Both the position numbers and the translations under genes were made by a program. From positions 1 to 40,409 of the forward strand of contig JAFQHQ010000137.1 of the NCBI GenBank assembly GCA_017397885.1: a DNA stretch of 40,409 nucleotides, read 5' to 3'. The DNA comes from Clostridia bacterium (lineage in GTDB: Bacteria > Bacillota > Clostridia > UMGS1810). Positions within the stretch are counted from its first letter, which is position 1. Every line of letters starts with the position of its first letter. Positions 14,857-24,071 of the stretch are shown here, in pieces. The notes below the pieces were generated by a model, which worked only from the letters and a program-made list of their open reading frames with translations, was not told the DNA's origin and did no database searches.

Positions 14857-15804
14857 ATGAAAACTTTTGTACCGGGCTATTATTCGTCATTTAAGTGTAT
14901 TGCCGGAAAATGCAAACACAACTGTTGCATAGGTTGGGAAATTGAAATTGATTCCGATACATATAATATTTACAAAAATGTGTCGGGCTGTTTTGGAGAA
15001 AAGCTAAGGAAAAACACTTGTGAAGAAGAACACCGCATAACCTTTGCCATGACCGCAAATGATCGCTGTCCGTTTCTTGATAAAAACAATCTCTGTGAAA
15101 TAATTTTAAACTTGGGTGAGGATAAGCTTTGTGACATTTGCACTCTTCATCCCAGATTTACAAATTTTTTTGAAACAAGAAACGAGATTGGCATTGGTAT
15201 GGCATGTGAAGAGGCGACACGTATAATACTTTCACAAACCGAACCTTTTTGTCTTGAATGCATTTCATCACCGGTTGATGAAACGGTCACATCTGAAAAA
15301 GAAAAAGAGTTTTTTGATAAACGAAATATTATATTTAAAATTCTTTCGGATGATAAACACAGCCTTTCGAAAAAAATCAACTTGATATGCGCTGAATTTT
15401 CTGTTTGCTATGAAAAGATTTTGAACTATGACTGGTGCGATTTCTTGCTTAATCTTGAATGTCTTGACGAAAAATGGCAAATTCTTCTTTCGGAGCTGAA
15501 ATATGACGAGCAAACCGCGGATTCATATTTTGAAAATGAATATTGGGACAAGATTTTTGAAAATATAATAACCTATTATATATACCGTTATTTACACAAG
15601 GGTATTGAATGTTCGTTAACTCCTTATGTATCTTTGGCAATTTTTGCCTTTGTCATGATAAAACACATGTGCGTTTTTCATTTTGATAAATTCGGAAATA
15701 TAGATTTTGAAGATGCGGTCGAATATTGCCGAATGTTTTCGGCAGAAATAGAATACAGCGAAGAAAACATAAATGATGTTATATTAGAACTTGAATTTTT
15801 GTAA
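14857..15804 (+). CDS. FliB-like cysteine-rich protein (lysine N-methylase family)
   Basis: A 315-residue cytoplasmic protein related to FliB, the flagellin lysine N-methylase of enterobacteria. It shows the N-terminal FKCIAGKCKHNCCIGWEI cluster (Cys14, 19, 23, 24), then RCPFLDKNNLCEI, CDICTLHPRF and GMACEEATRII, the conserved cysteine pattern thought to hold an iron-sulfur cluster. AAAGGAATGA precedes the ATG by a normal distance. No flagellar genes are in the window, so flagellin need not be the substrate. Many clostridial genomes carry such genes away from flagella, and their substrates are unknown. Confidence 0.82.
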   Translation: MKTFVPGYYSSFKCIAGKCKHNCCIGWEIEIDSDTYNIYKNVSGCFGEKLRKNTCEEEHRITFAMTANDRCPFLDKNNLCEIILNLGEDKLCDICTLHPRFTNFFETRNEIGIGMACEEATRIILSQTEPFCLECISSPVDETVTSEKEKEFFDKRNIIFKILSDDKHSLSKKINLICAEFSVCYEKILNYDWCDFLLNLECLDEKWQILLSELKYDEQTADSYFENEYWDKIFENIITYYIYRYLHKGIECSLTPYVSLAIFAFVMIKHMCVFHFDKFGNIDFEDAVEYCRMFSAEIEYSEENINDVILELEFL

Positions 15805-15817
15805 AAGAAGGTTTTTT

Positions 15818-16351
15818 ATGTATCAGAGTTTTATTAAAGCGGAACTTGCAATTCTTGATTTTTTCGATTTTATGCGTTTTCCGTTTATGAACAAAATAAT
15901 GACTTTTATAAGCGCACTGGCAGATGACGGCATACTCTGGATTGTCGTCGGCATTGTCATGCTTTTTTTTAAAAACACACGAAAAGGTGGAGTATGCGTG
16001 CTTCTTGCACTCATCATTAACCTGGTGATAGTCAACGTTACACTAAAACCGCTTGTTGCACGCACTCGCCCCTATGACATAAACACAGCGGTTAATCTGA
16101 TTGTCCACGCGCCTCACGATTATTCTTTCCCGTCGGGGCACACTTCAGCTTCTTTTGCGGCGGCACTTTCAATTTTTTTTGCAAACAAAAAGTGGGGGAC
16201 GTGTGCTCTTGTCGGTGCCTCGCTCATAGGTTTTTCAAGGTTATATCTTTATGTACATTTTCCGACAGATGTACTTTTCGGAGCACTTTTCGGAATTGCG
16301 GCAAGTTTCGTTTCGAAATATGTTATTTCCAAAATCAAAATGCTTGGTTGA
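15818..16351 (+). CDS. PAP2-family phosphatase, possible undecaprenyl-diphosphatase
   Basis: A 177-residue membrane phosphatase with the three acid phosphatase motifs: K77-x6-R84-P85, PSGH (105-108, catalytic His108), and S140-R141-x5-H147-x3-D151. About five membrane helices are present. Small PAP2 enzymes of this type in Gram-positive bacteria recycle undecaprenyl pyrophosphate or dephosphorylate phosphatidylglycerol phosphate. The substrate is not decided by sequence. The ATG at 15818 has AGAAGG upstream and starts 13 bases after the FliB-like gene. The stop lies one base from the stop of the convergent AraC gene. Confidence 0.88.
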   Translation: MYQSFIKAELAILDFFDFMRFPFMNKIMTFISALADDGILWIVVGIVMLFFKNTRKGGVCVLLALIINLVIVNVTLKPLVARTRPYDINTAVNLIVHAPHDYSFPSGHTSASFAAALSIFFANKKWGTCALVGASLIGFSRLYLYVHFPTDVLFGALFGIAASFVSKYVISKIKMLG

Positions 16352-16352
16352 T

Positions 16353-17165
16353 TCAATGTCCTTGTTTGCATTCGGAAGGTGTTTTGCCTATTCGTGATTT
16401 AAAACATTTATTAAAATATGATGCATCGTAAAAACCGGTAAATTCCATAACTTCAGTAACAGAATAGTTTTCAGAAACAAGCAGTTCATATGCTTTTTGA
16501 ATCCTAAGCTCATTTCGATATTTTATGGGTGATGTACCAAGCTCTGCTTTAAAACATCTTCTGAACATACATTCACCAAGATTGCACATCTTTGCAAGAT
16601 CGTTTATTGAAAATTCCTCAAGATAGTTTGCCTTAATAAATTCTATTGCCTTTGAGACCTTTGAGTGATTTTGTGAGTTTTCGGCAGTTATAAATGTATA
16701 TATCAGTTTTAGAAAAATATAATTGCATTTTAAAGCAAACGCATATTTTTCCGAACTGAATGCGTGATAGCATTCTTTGAATATTCCGAGTGTAATAAAT
16801 TTGTCACTGTTGTTAAATTTCATTATTTCCGATGAAAAGGTTATTCTATAGCCGTTGAGGTCTTTCATTATATAGTTTATGGAATACACCTCGGGTTTTT
16901 CGTTTTCATCCCATTCGCTGGAGTAGGCAATATTGTATGGAATATAAACAACATCGCCGCTTTTTGCGATAATCGGATTATCGTTAAATATGTCGAATTT
17001 GCACTTTCCCGATACAATGCATACAAGGCGATCGTGGGTGTGTTCATTGGCATATCTCAGATATTTGTTCGGAGTTTTAGGAATGCGATGAGCAGCAGAA
17101 ACCGCTTCAACATAAAAATTCCCGGAAGAAATCAGTTCTTTGGACATTATGGTACTTTGATACAT
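16353..17165 (-). CDS. AraC-family regulator divergent from a sugar ABC importer
   Basis: A regulator of about 270 residues. The N-terminal cupin-like part (NEHTHDRLVCIVSGKCKFDI, GDVVYIPYNIAYSSEW) binds an unknown ligand. The C-terminal region has SINDLAKMCNLGECMFRRCF and SVTEVMEFTGFYDASYFNKC followed by GKTPSECK, the two AraC helix-turn-helix units. ATG 17165 and GTG 17177 are both possible. AAGGAG (17185-17180) is 14 and 2 bases away respectively, so the start is uncertain. It lies head to head with the importer genes and probably controls them. Confidence 0.88.
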   Translation of the reverse strand: MYQSTIMSKELISSGNFYVEAVSAAHRIPKTPNKYLRYANEHTHDRLVCIVSGKCKFDIFNDNPIIAKSGDVVYIPYNIAYSSEWDENEKPEVYSINYIMKDLNGYRITFSSEIMKFNNSDKFITLGIFKECYHAFSSEKYAFALKCNYIFLKLIYTFITAENSQNHSKVSKAIEFIKANYLEEFSINDLAKMCNLGECMFRRCFKAELGTSPIKYRNELRIQKAYELLVSENYSVTEVMEFTGFYDASYFNKCFKSRIGKTPSECKQGH

Positions 17166-17209
17166 ATTAATAAACACTTCTCCTTAAAAAAATATATTGT
17201 TTGTACCGT

Positions 17210-17238
17210 ATTATACCACATAAATATCGTTTTGTCTA
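17210..17238 (-). promoter_or_regulatory. Promoter of the second AraC gene
   Basis: On the minus strand TAGACA (17238-17233) and TATAAT (17215-17210) are 17 bases apart, upstream of the AAGGAG site. Confidence 0.65.
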
Positions 17239-17396
17239 TGGTTTTTTGTAAAAATTTCATATATAATATTAGAGTATTTAACTGCGTCATTTATATAATG
17301 GATTTCACTACATTATTATTTGTCGCAAAATGTAATATGTCTCACGCATCTTGTAGATTCATATTATTCATAACATTTTTATTGGAGGGCGTTACA

Positions 17397-18377
17397 GTGA
17401 ACGAACAAAGCATTACGTTAAAAAAGAAGCCCAATCTGGGCAGACGTATCGGCGACGAACTCAAACACAACTTTGTACTCTATCTCATGGCAATTCCGGT
17501 CATTGTGTACTTTGTTTTGTTTGTATATTTGCCGATGTACGGTTTGATTATCGCATTCAAAGATTACAAACCGTTTAACCGTATGGGACAGGGCGGTATC
17601 TGGGGTAGTCCCTGGGCAGACATGTACGGTTTTGCAAACTTTATCCGTTTCTTCAAGAGTCCGCTTTTCTGGCCTGTATTGAAGAATACCCTGTACATCA
17701 GTTTCCTTACTTTGATTTTCTCATTCCCCGCACCAATCATTTTTGCATTGATGCTCAATGAAATCAAAAACTTGAAGTACAAAAAAGTTATTCAGACAAT
17801 AACATACCTTCCTCACTTTATTTCAATGGTTGTTATTTGTTCAATGGTTATCCGTTTCTTCCAGACAGACGGTATTATGACAGCATTGGTTGATGTTCTT
17901 GGCGGAAGCAAACAGAACTATATGATTAATGCCGATGCATACAGGCCGATTTACATTGGCTCGGGTATATGGCAAGGCATAGGATGGAGCAGTATTATTT
18001 ACATATCGGCTCTCAGTTCCATCGACCAGGAACTTTATGAAGCGGCAGTTATCGACGGTGCCGGAAAGTGGAAACAGGTTGTTCACATCACAATTCCCGG
18101 TATTTTGTCAACAATCGTAATTCTTCTTATTATGAATGTGGGTCAGATGCTCAGTGTAGGTTACGAAAAAACAATTCTTCTTCAGAATTCAAACACAGCC
18201 GAAGTTGCACGTGTTATTTCTTCATACACCTACGACCTTACTTTCGGTACGGAAGGCGGTGGCGGTGAATTTGCATATTCATCGGCAATCGGTATTTTCC
18301 AGTCCGTTGTTAACATCATATTCTTAACAATTGCGAATACCATTTCCAAAAAGATTACTAACAGCGGATTATTCTAA
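17397..18377 (+). CDS. Carbohydrate ABC transporter permease, LplB type
   Basis: A 326-residue inner membrane permease. It has about six membrane helices and the EAA loop (YEAAVIDGAGKWKQVVHITIPGI) that docks on the ATPase. The N-terminal cytoplasmic arm before FVLYLMAIPVIVYFVLFVYLPMYGLIIAFKDY is typical of the LplB/YteP group, which takes up oligosaccharides. The GTG start at 17397 is set by GGAGGG 7 bases upstream. An open frame extends back to 17034 but runs through the neighbouring promoter and has no support. The second permease and a lipoprotein follow. Confidence 0.92.
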   Translation: MNEQSITLKKKPNLGRRIGDELKHNFVLYLMAIPVIVYFVLFVYLPMYGLIIAFKDYKPFNRMGQGGIWGSPWADMYGFANFIRFFKSPLFWPVLKNTLYISFLTLIFSFPAPIIFALMLNEIKNLKYKKVIQTITYLPHFISMVVICSMVIRFFQTDGIMTALVDVLGGSKQNYMINADAYRPIYIGSGIWQGIGWSSIIYISALSSIDQELYEAAVIDGAGKWKQVVHITIPGILSTIVILLIMNVGQMLSVGYEKTILLQNSNTAEVARVISSYTYDLTFGTEGGGGEFAYSSAIGIFQSVVNIIFLTIANTISKKITNSGLF

Positions 18378-18395
18378 AAAGGAGGATTTTACAAA

Positions 18396-19262
18396 ATGGT
18401 ATACAAACCATCACTTGGAGAAAAAGTCTTCAATGTTTTCAACATATGCATCATGGCAATTATGATCTTCATTTGCCTCTATCCTTTTTGGTATTGTATA
18501 ATGTGTTCATTGTCTCGTCATGCCGACACTGCATCACTCATGCTTTGGCCAAAAGGTTTTACACTTGCAACCTATAAGGATGTATTAAGCAGACAAGATA
18601 TTCAGACCGGATACCTTGTTACAATTTTCATTGTTGTTGTTGGTACAATCTTCAACCTTATCATGACAACAATTGCTGCATTTCTTCTCACAAGAAGAAA
18701 CTTTGCAATCAGAAACTTCCTTACATACATGATGCTCTTCACCATGTATTTTGGCGGCGATATGATTCCTACATATATTGTTTATACTCAGATACTCGGC
18801 ATGGAAGGTAACATTCTTGTTCTCATCATTCCCGGTGCAATCAGTGTATATAACTGTATAGTAATGAGAACGAACTTTGATGCCATACCTACCAGTCTTG
18901 AAGAATCGGTTAAGGTTGACGGCGGAAATGATATGCATGTTCTTTGGCACATCATCATTCCTCTTTCGAAAGCCGTTATCTCCGTAATGGTTCTCTTCTA
19001 CGGTGTAGGTCACTGGAACGCATGGTTTCCAGCATCCCTTTATCTTAACAAAACAGATATTAAACCTTTGCAGCTTCGTCTTCGTGAAATTCTCATTCTT
19101 TCGCAGACAGGTGCTGAAGGTGATGCAGGTGATGTGGCAACCATGGCAGAAAATATTAAATTTGCAACAATTATAGTTGCAACATTACCTATCCTTTTGG
19201 TTTATCCTTTCATTCAGAAATACTTTGTAAAAGGTGTTATGATTGGTGCGGTAAAAGGTTAA
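18396..19262 (+). CDS. Carbohydrate ABC transporter permease, YtcP type
   Basis: A 288-residue permease that pairs with the LplB-type protein. It has six membrane segments, an EAA loop reading LEESVKVDGGNDMHVLWHIIIPLSK, and a C-terminus ending YFVKGVMIGAVKG, the usual ending of this family. AAGGAGG lies at a good distance from the ATG. The gene starts 18 bases after the first permease. No ATPase gene is present; in this transporter class a shared MsmX/MsmK-like ATPase encoded elsewhere normally serves several importers. Confidence 0.92.
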   Translation: MVYKPSLGEKVFNVFNICIMAIMIFICLYPFWYCIMCSLSRHADTASLMLWPKGFTLATYKDVLSRQDIQTGYLVTIFIVVVGTIFNLIMTTIAAFLLTRRNFAIRNFLTYMMLFTMYFGGDMIPTYIVYTQILGMEGNILVLIIPGAISVYNCIVMRTNFDAIPTSLEESVKVDGGNDMHVLWHIIIPLSKAVISVMVLFYGVGHWNAWFPASLYLNKTDIKPLQLRLREILILSQTGAEGDAGDVATMAENIKFATIIVATLPILLVYPFIQKYFVKGVMIGAVKG

Positions 19263-19271
19263 TACATTGTT

Positions 19272-19293
19272 AATAACTGCCATGCAGTTGTTA
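19272..19293 (+). other. Intercistronic stem-loop before the binding-protein gene
   Basis: AATAACTGC (19272-19280) pairs with GCAGTT-GTTAT (19284-19294) with a one-base bulge, just after the second permease stop codon. Such stems commonly protect or trim the mRNA so that the binding protein is made in excess. There is no T-run, so termination is unlikely. Confidence 0.4.
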
Positions 19294-19317
19294 TATAAAA
19301 TTATGGAGGTAAAAAAA

Positions 19318-21003
19318 ATGAAAAAACTGTTAAAAGTAATTTCTGCAGTTGCTGCCCTTGCCATAATTGCTTCGGCATTTGTTGGTTGCGGTCAGTCAGC
19401 TCAGAAGAGAAGAGACTATGATGGTACCCTTACATATTGGGTACACATGAATGGTAACACTCAGAACGCAGGTCTTGAAGACAACTCCGAAATGATGCTC
19501 TACAAGGAAATGGAAAAAAGAACCGGCGTAAAAATCAATTTCATCCACCCTGCAGGAGGTTCTACCGGCAACGAAGCAGCAACAACAATGTTCCTTGACG
19601 AAGAACTTCCCGACATCATTGAGTATGGTTGGGAATCATATCCCGGAGGTCCCGAACAGGCTATTGAAGATGGTGTAATCATTGCTCTTGACGATCACAT
19701 TGATCTAAAAACCGTTTGTCCGGGTTACTGGCAGTATGTTGGTGATGACAACCCCGAAAATGAAGCCAGAAAAAAAGCAGTTACAACAAACGACGGAAAA
19801 TTCTATGGCTTTAACATTCTTAACATTGGTTCAACAAAAGGTTTTGCAGGTATCTTCACCAGAAAAGATAAACTCGATGAATGGGGCATGAAAGTTCCCG
19901 AAACAATCGAAGACTATGAAGCTCTCTTTGCTAAAGCAAAAGCAGAAGGTTTCACAAAGCCTCTTACTTCTCTCATTGGTTATTTGTCTTTGATTAAAGG
20001 TTCTTCCACAGTAGGCTTCAGCACTGCATTTGATGTTGGATCCAATTTTTATGTTGATGATATCAACGGTAAACCCGAAGTTGTGTTTACTGCAAATCAG
20101 CCCGGTCATGTTGAATATGTAACTCTTCTTAAAGACTGGTACAAAAAAGGCTACATCGATCCTGACTTTGCAACTGTTGCATCTGACCAGATTAACTCCA
20201 ACATGGTTAATGATGTTTCAATTGTTTCAATCGGATACATCGGTTCATCAATGGGTAAAATTCTTCCTGCTGCAAAAGCAAGAAATGCAAACTACGAACT
20301 CGTAGCTTGTCCTTTCCCCAAGAATGTTAATACAGGTGCGGACTCCGAATTCCAGGTTTGCTACAATGCAGCTACTTCAACAGCAAATGCCATCACATAT
20401 CAGTGCGGTGATTATGAAGCTGCAGCAAAATGGTGTGACTATGTATACACTGAAGAAGGTATGATTCTCCAGCTCTTTGGTATTGAAGGTGAACACCACA
20501 CTGTTCAGGAATATGACTTCGACGGTGACGGCACACCTGAAAAGCACTATGTTTATACCGATCTTATTGCTAAACCCGAAACTTCAGATTGTAACACTGT
20601 TGCAGAAGCAATGTACAAATACATGCTTCCCTGTAACTTCCCCGGTTACAACCAGCACATTGACTATCTGATGGGTTACTATCAGGAAGATTGCCAGAAG
20701 GATGCTATCAAAATTTGGAACGTTCCTGCTTCCAAAGACGGCACCGATGCTGACACAGACAAGATTGATACTCCTCAGGAACATCAGCTTCCCACTCTCA
20801 ACTACACCAAAGATGAAAGTGCAGAGCTCAACGAACTCAAAACTGTTTGTGAATCTCCCCTTGAAGCTACTTTTGTAGATGTTGTTATGGGCAAAAAATC
20901 CATTGAAGATTACAAAGCCGCAATTAAAACAGCTAACGACAACGGATATGCCAAAATGCTCGAAATCTACAACGCAGCATATCAGAGATATCTTGCGAAA
21001 TAA
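19318..21003 (+). CDS. Extracellular solute-binding lipoprotein of a sugar ABC importer
   Basis: A 561-residue binding protein. A lipoprotein signal ends at Cys24 (ASAFVGCGQ; Phe at -3 is less usual), so it is tethered outside the membrane. The mature part begins with TLTYWVHMNGN and includes ELPDIIEYGW and WGMKVPETIEDYEALFAKAK, the pattern of LplA-type (family 1) oligosaccharide-binding proteins. Size above 500 residues is normal for that group. GGAGG lies 8 bases before the ATG at 19318. The codon use is richer in C-ending codons than in neighbours, consistent with high expression. The sugar is not identifiable. Confidence 0.92.
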   Translation: MKKLLKVISAVAALAIIASAFVGCGQSAQKRRDYDGTLTYWVHMNGNTQNAGLEDNSEMMLYKEMEKRTGVKINFIHPAGGSTGNEAATTMFLDEELPDIIEYGWESYPGGPEQAIEDGVIIALDDHIDLKTVCPGYWQYVGDDNPENEARKKAVTTNDGKFYGFNILNIGSTKGFAGIFTRKDKLDEWGMKVPETIEDYEALFAKAKAEGFTKPLTSLIGYLSLIKGSSTVGFSTAFDVGSNFYVDDINGKPEVVFTANQPGHVEYVTLLKDWYKKGYIDPDFATVASDQINSNMVNDVSIVSIGYIGSSMGKILPAAKARNANYELVACPFPKNVNTGADSEFQVCYNAATSTANAITYQCGDYEAAAKWCDYVYTEEGMILQLFGIEGEHHTVQEYDFDGDGTPEKHYVYTDLIAKPETSDCNTVAEAMYKYMLPCNFPGYNQHIDYLMGYYQEDCQKDAIKIWNVPASKDGTDADTDKIDTPQEHQLPTLNYTKDESAELNELKTVCESPLEATFVDVVMGKKSIEDYKAAIKTANDNGYAKMLEIYNAAYQRYLAK

Positions 21004-21036
21004 TTCGTTTTAAAATCGTAATGCTATAATTTTATG

Positions 21037-21069
21037 GGACAAAGCAGAATTTCTGCTTTGTCCTTTTTA
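21037..21069 (+). terminator. Terminator of the sugar importer operon
   Basis: GGACAAAGCAGAA (21037-21049) and TTCTGCTTTGTCC (21051-21063) form a perfect stem followed by TTTTT, 34 bases after the binding-protein stop codon. Confidence 0.92.
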
Positions 21070-21082
21070 CGTGCATTTTTAC

Positions 21083-21111
21083 TTGCATATATAAATGTTT
21101 TGTGTTAAAAT
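21083..21111 (+). promoter_or_regulatory. Promoter of the trmK operon
   Basis: TTGCAT (21083-21088) and TAAAAT (21106-21111) are 17 bases apart with an extended TG before the -10. Confidence 0.55.
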
Positions 21112-21166
21112 ATCAATGGTAAAAACAATATTGGTTGTTATGAATATTAATTTTTGGAGGTAAATC

Positions 21167-21868
21167 ATGGAGCTGAGCCCACGACTTACAAAAATTGCAC
21201 AATTAATACCTCGCGGAAGCGTTGTTGCGGACATAGGAACCGACCATGCCTACATCCCGTTGTATTGTTTTTTAAATTCTGTTTCAGATTATGCCATTGC
21301 CATGGATGTTAATAAAGGTCCTCTCCAAAGAGCACGTGAAAACTTGAAAAAATACGGATTCGAATCAAAAGCCGAGCTTCGTCTCTCTGATGGACTCGAA
21401 AAGCTAAAAAAAGATGAAGCTGATGTTATTGTTATAGCAGGGATGGGTGGACTTTTGATTCGTGATATTTTGGAGAAGGGTAAAAGTATTATAACCTCCG
21501 ATACATTGCTGCTTATTCAGCCAATGATAGCCCCAACAGAACTGAGAGACTGGCTTTTTTTTAATGGTTTTGATATTACCGATGAATATGTTGTTCGTGA
21601 AGAAAATAAGTTTTATAATATTTTTTCTGTAAAAAAAGGTATTGCCGATATAACCCCCGAAAACAGATTTGTGGGTAAAAATCTTGCAAAAAACTGTCCC
21701 GAAACAGTTGAAAGCTATCTTGATTTTAAAATCAGAGTATGCAATGAAATAATTTCGGGAATGAACATGAGCAAAAATCCCGATATTCATGCAATTGAAA
21801 AATATATGGAAGAAAAAAAGGCTTATCTTGACTATAAATGCACAATTTTAAAAGAGGTGAACAATTAA
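21167..21868 (+). CDS. trmK: tRNA (adenine(22)-N1)-methyltransferase TrmK
   Basis: A 233-residue SAM-dependent methyltransferase that makes m1A22 in tRNA of Gram-positive bacteria. The SAM-binding motif is VADIGTDHAYIPLY. DVIVIAGMGGLLI is the catalytic-site strand, and a C-terminal helical hairpin follows. Length fits the family. GGAGG precedes the ATG. The next gene, a Nif3-family member, starts one base after its stop codon; the trmK-nif3 pairing is common in Firmicutes. Confidence 0.92.
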   Translation: MELSPRLTKIAQLIPRGSVVADIGTDHAYIPLYCFLNSVSDYAIAMDVNKGPLQRARENLKKYGFESKAELRLSDGLEKLKKDEADVIVIAGMGGLLIRDILEKGKSIITSDTLLLIQPMIAPTELRDWLFFNGFDITDEYVVREENKFYNIFSVKKGIADITPENRFVGKNLAKNCPETVESYLDFKIRVCNEIISGMNMSKNPDIHAIEKYMEEKKAYLDYKCTILKEVNN

Positions 21869-21869
21869 G

Positions 21870-22670
21870 ATGACCACTGTAAATGATTTTATAAAGCTTT
21901 TTGATTTGTTGTTCCCATTTAAACTTGCTCAACAATGGGACAATGTCGGTTTGCTTGTGGGAAGAGGAGAAAAAAATGTCTCAAAGGTGCTTCTTACCCT
22001 TGATGTTGACGAAAAAGTTGCGGCAGAAGCTTCTGAACTTGGTTGTGATCTGATTATTTCGCATCATCCGCTTATGTTTAAATCAATCAGTCGTCTTACC
22101 GACCAAACACCTGAACAACGCACTTTGCGTATCCTTGTTGAAAATGATATAGCTCTATTGAGTGCTCACACAAATCTTGATTGTGCCGAGGGTGGTTTAA
22201 ACGATTTTCTTGCAGAAAAACTCAAGATAACAAATACGCAAATTGTTGATATTTGCGGCGAAGTTGACGGCAAGATCTTTGGTTTTGGAAGAATTGGAAT
22301 TCTCGAACAGGGAATTTCTCTTGAAAACTTTTTGAAATTGATTTCAAAAAATTTGGACACCAAGGGGATTCGTTATTGCGGTAATTTGAAGAAAACAGTT
22401 AAAAGAATTGCGGTTAATTGTGGTGGAGGAGGAGATGCACTTGCAAAGTGTATTGACATGGGTGCAGATGTTTTTGTTACCGGTGATGTTAAATACAATC
22501 CCTTTAGAGATGCATACGAAAACGATTTTGCAATAATTGATGCAGGTCATTATGAAACCGAAAATATTGTTCTTGAACTTTTTGAAAATGTTCTTGTCAA
22601 AAATACTGCCGGTGTTACAATTTATAAATCTAAATCCAATGTTCCGGTTATAAAATACTTTGTAGATTGA
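21870..22670 (+). CDS. Nif3-like dinuclear metal-binding protein (YqfO family)
   Basis: A 266-residue member of the NIF3/YqfO family, annotated in databases as GTP cyclohydrolase 1 type 2-like. Metal ligands are visible in LIISHHPLMFKS, AHTNLDCAEGGLND and the C-terminal DAGHYETE. The central PII-like insertion of longer homologues is missing, so this is the short form. The true reaction of the family is not settled. It is coupled to trmK, with one base between stop and start codons, and followed 10 bases later by an FAD-dependent enzyme. Confidence 0.9.
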   Translation: MTTVNDFIKLFDLLFPFKLAQQWDNVGLLVGRGEKNVSKVLLTLDVDEKVAAEASELGCDLIISHHPLMFKSISRLTDQTPEQRTLRILVENDIALLSAHTNLDCAEGGLNDFLAEKLKITNTQIVDICGEVDGKIFGFGRIGILEQGISLENFLKLISKNLDTKGIRYCGNLKKTVKRIAVNCGGGGDALAKCIDMGADVFVTGDVKYNPFRDAYENDFAIIDAGHYETENIVLELFENVLVKNTAGVTIYKSKSNVPVIKYFVD

Positions 22671-22680
22671 GGTAAATACC

Positions 22681-24069
22681 ATGAAAAAAGATGTTGTAAT
22701 TGTCGGTGCAGGTCCTGCAGGGATTTTCACTGCACTTGAAATGATAAAAAACAATTCGAAAAAGAGCATTCTCATTGTAGAAAAAGGTGCTCCGGTAGAA
22801 AAAAGAAGTTGTCCGAAATCCAAAACACAAAAATGTGTAAATTGTAAGCCCTATTGTCACATTACAACCGGATTTTCGGGTGCAGGTGCATTTTCCGACG
22901 GAAAGCTTTCTCTGTCTTATGAGGTTGGAGGTGATTTACCGCAACTCATTGGTGAAGATGTTGCTCAGGAATATATAAATTATACAGACAAAATTTATCT
23001 TGATTTCGGAGCTGATGAACATGTCGAAGGTATCGGAAACACCGACGAAGTTCGTCAGATTAGAAAACGTGCCATTCAGGCAGGGCTCAAACTTGTTGAC
23101 TGTCCCATTCGTCATCTGGGCACCGAAAAAGCTCAACAGCTTTACTATGAAATCGAAAAATATTTGCTTGATAACGGTGTGGAAATTATTTTTGGATATG
23201 AATGCAGTAACATTATTCTTGAAAACGGTGTTTGCAAAGGTGTCATAATTCAAAAAGGAGATGACGTTAAAACAGTCAGTGCCGATGCAAGTGTCATTGC
23301 TACCGGCAGACGCGGTGCCGATTGGCTCGAAAAAATTTGTGCCGAGCACAGCATTGCACATCAACCGGGAACTGTTGACATTGGAGTAAGGGTTGAGGTC
23401 CGCAGTGAAATCATGGAAAAAGTTAATGAAGTTTTGTACGAATCAAAGCTTATTGGTCATCCTGCCCCCTTTAAAAACAAAGTGAGAACTTTTTGTCAGA
23501 ACCCGGGCGGTTTTGTAAGTCAGGAAAATTATGATAATGATCTTGCAGTGGTAAACGGTCATTCTTTTAAGGAACTCAAATCCGAAAATACAAATCTTGC
23601 AATACTTTGTTCACACAATTTCAGTGAACCTTTTAATGAACCCATTGCCTATGCTCAAAAAATAGGGGAGCTTACCAACATGCTTGGCGCAGGCAGAATT
23701 CTTGTCCAACGCTTTGGTGATATTCTTGACGGAAAAAGGACATGGCAAAAGGAGCTTTCCGAGTCGAATCTCAAGCCTACACTTCCCGATGCTGTGGCAG
23801 GCGACATAACTGCCGCCATGCCATATCGTGCAATGATTAATATTATTAATTTCATTAAAGCAGTTGATAACGTGGTTCCGGGTTTTGCCTCATATGAAAC
23901 ATTGCTCTATTCGCCTGAGTTGAAATTTTACAGCAATCGCATAAAAATGGATGAACACTTAAACACAAATGTCAAGGGACTTCATTGTCTTGGTGATTCC
24001 AGCGGTTGGACAAGAGGTCTCATGATGGCTTCTGTCATGGGCGTAATCATGGGCAGAGAACTTGCCTGA
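22681..24069 (+). CDS. FAD-dependent dehydrogenase, uncharacterised
   Basis: A 462-residue flavoprotein. The N-terminal dinucleotide fold is VVIVGAGPAGIFTALEM. A cysteine-rich segment follows (RSCPKSKTQKCVNCKPYC), then GFSGAGAFSDGKLSLS, and a second nucleotide motif AVIATGRRGADWLE. The C-terminal GLHCLGDSSGWTRGLMMASVMG completes the FAD site. This matches the widespread NAD(P)/FAD-dependent oxidoreductase group of anaerobes whose substrate is unknown. The four cysteines might hold a metal or a disulfide. It is the third gene of the trmK operon. Its terminator appears to lie within the convergent DUF4397 gene. Confidence 0.88.
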   Translation: MKKDVVIVGAGPAGIFTALEMIKNNSKKSILIVEKGAPVEKRSCPKSKTQKCVNCKPYCHITTGFSGAGAFSDGKLSLSYEVGGDLPQLIGEDVAQEYINYTDKIYLDFGADEHVEGIGNTDEVRQIRKRAIQAGLKLVDCPIRHLGTEKAQQLYYEIEKYLLDNGVEIIFGYECSNIILENGVCKGVIIQKGDDVKTVSADASVIATGRRGADWLEKICAEHSIAHQPGTVDIGVRVEVRSEIMEKVNEVLYESKLIGHPAPFKNKVRTFCQNPGGFVSQENYDNDLAVVNGHSFKELKSENTNLAILCSHNFSEPFNEPIAYAQKIGELTNMLGAGRILVQRFGDILDGKRTWQKELSESNLKPTLPDAVAGDITAAMPYRAMINIINFIKAVDNVVPGFASYETLLYSPELKFYSNRIKMDEHLNTNVKGLHCLGDSSGWTRGLMMASVMGVIMGRELA

Positions 24070-24071
24070 TT

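Noticed and set aside
17034-17396. N-terminal extension of the first permease
   Set aside because: The open frame runs back through the divergent promoter and into the AraC gene. The GTG at 17397 has a well-placed GGAGGG and gives the family's normal N-terminus.
22681-24069. Known enzyme name such as glutamate synthase small chain or thioredoxin reductase
   Set aside because: The nucleotide motifs are there, but the rest does not match those enzymes. An uncharacterised FAD-dependent dehydrogenase is as far as the sequence goes.
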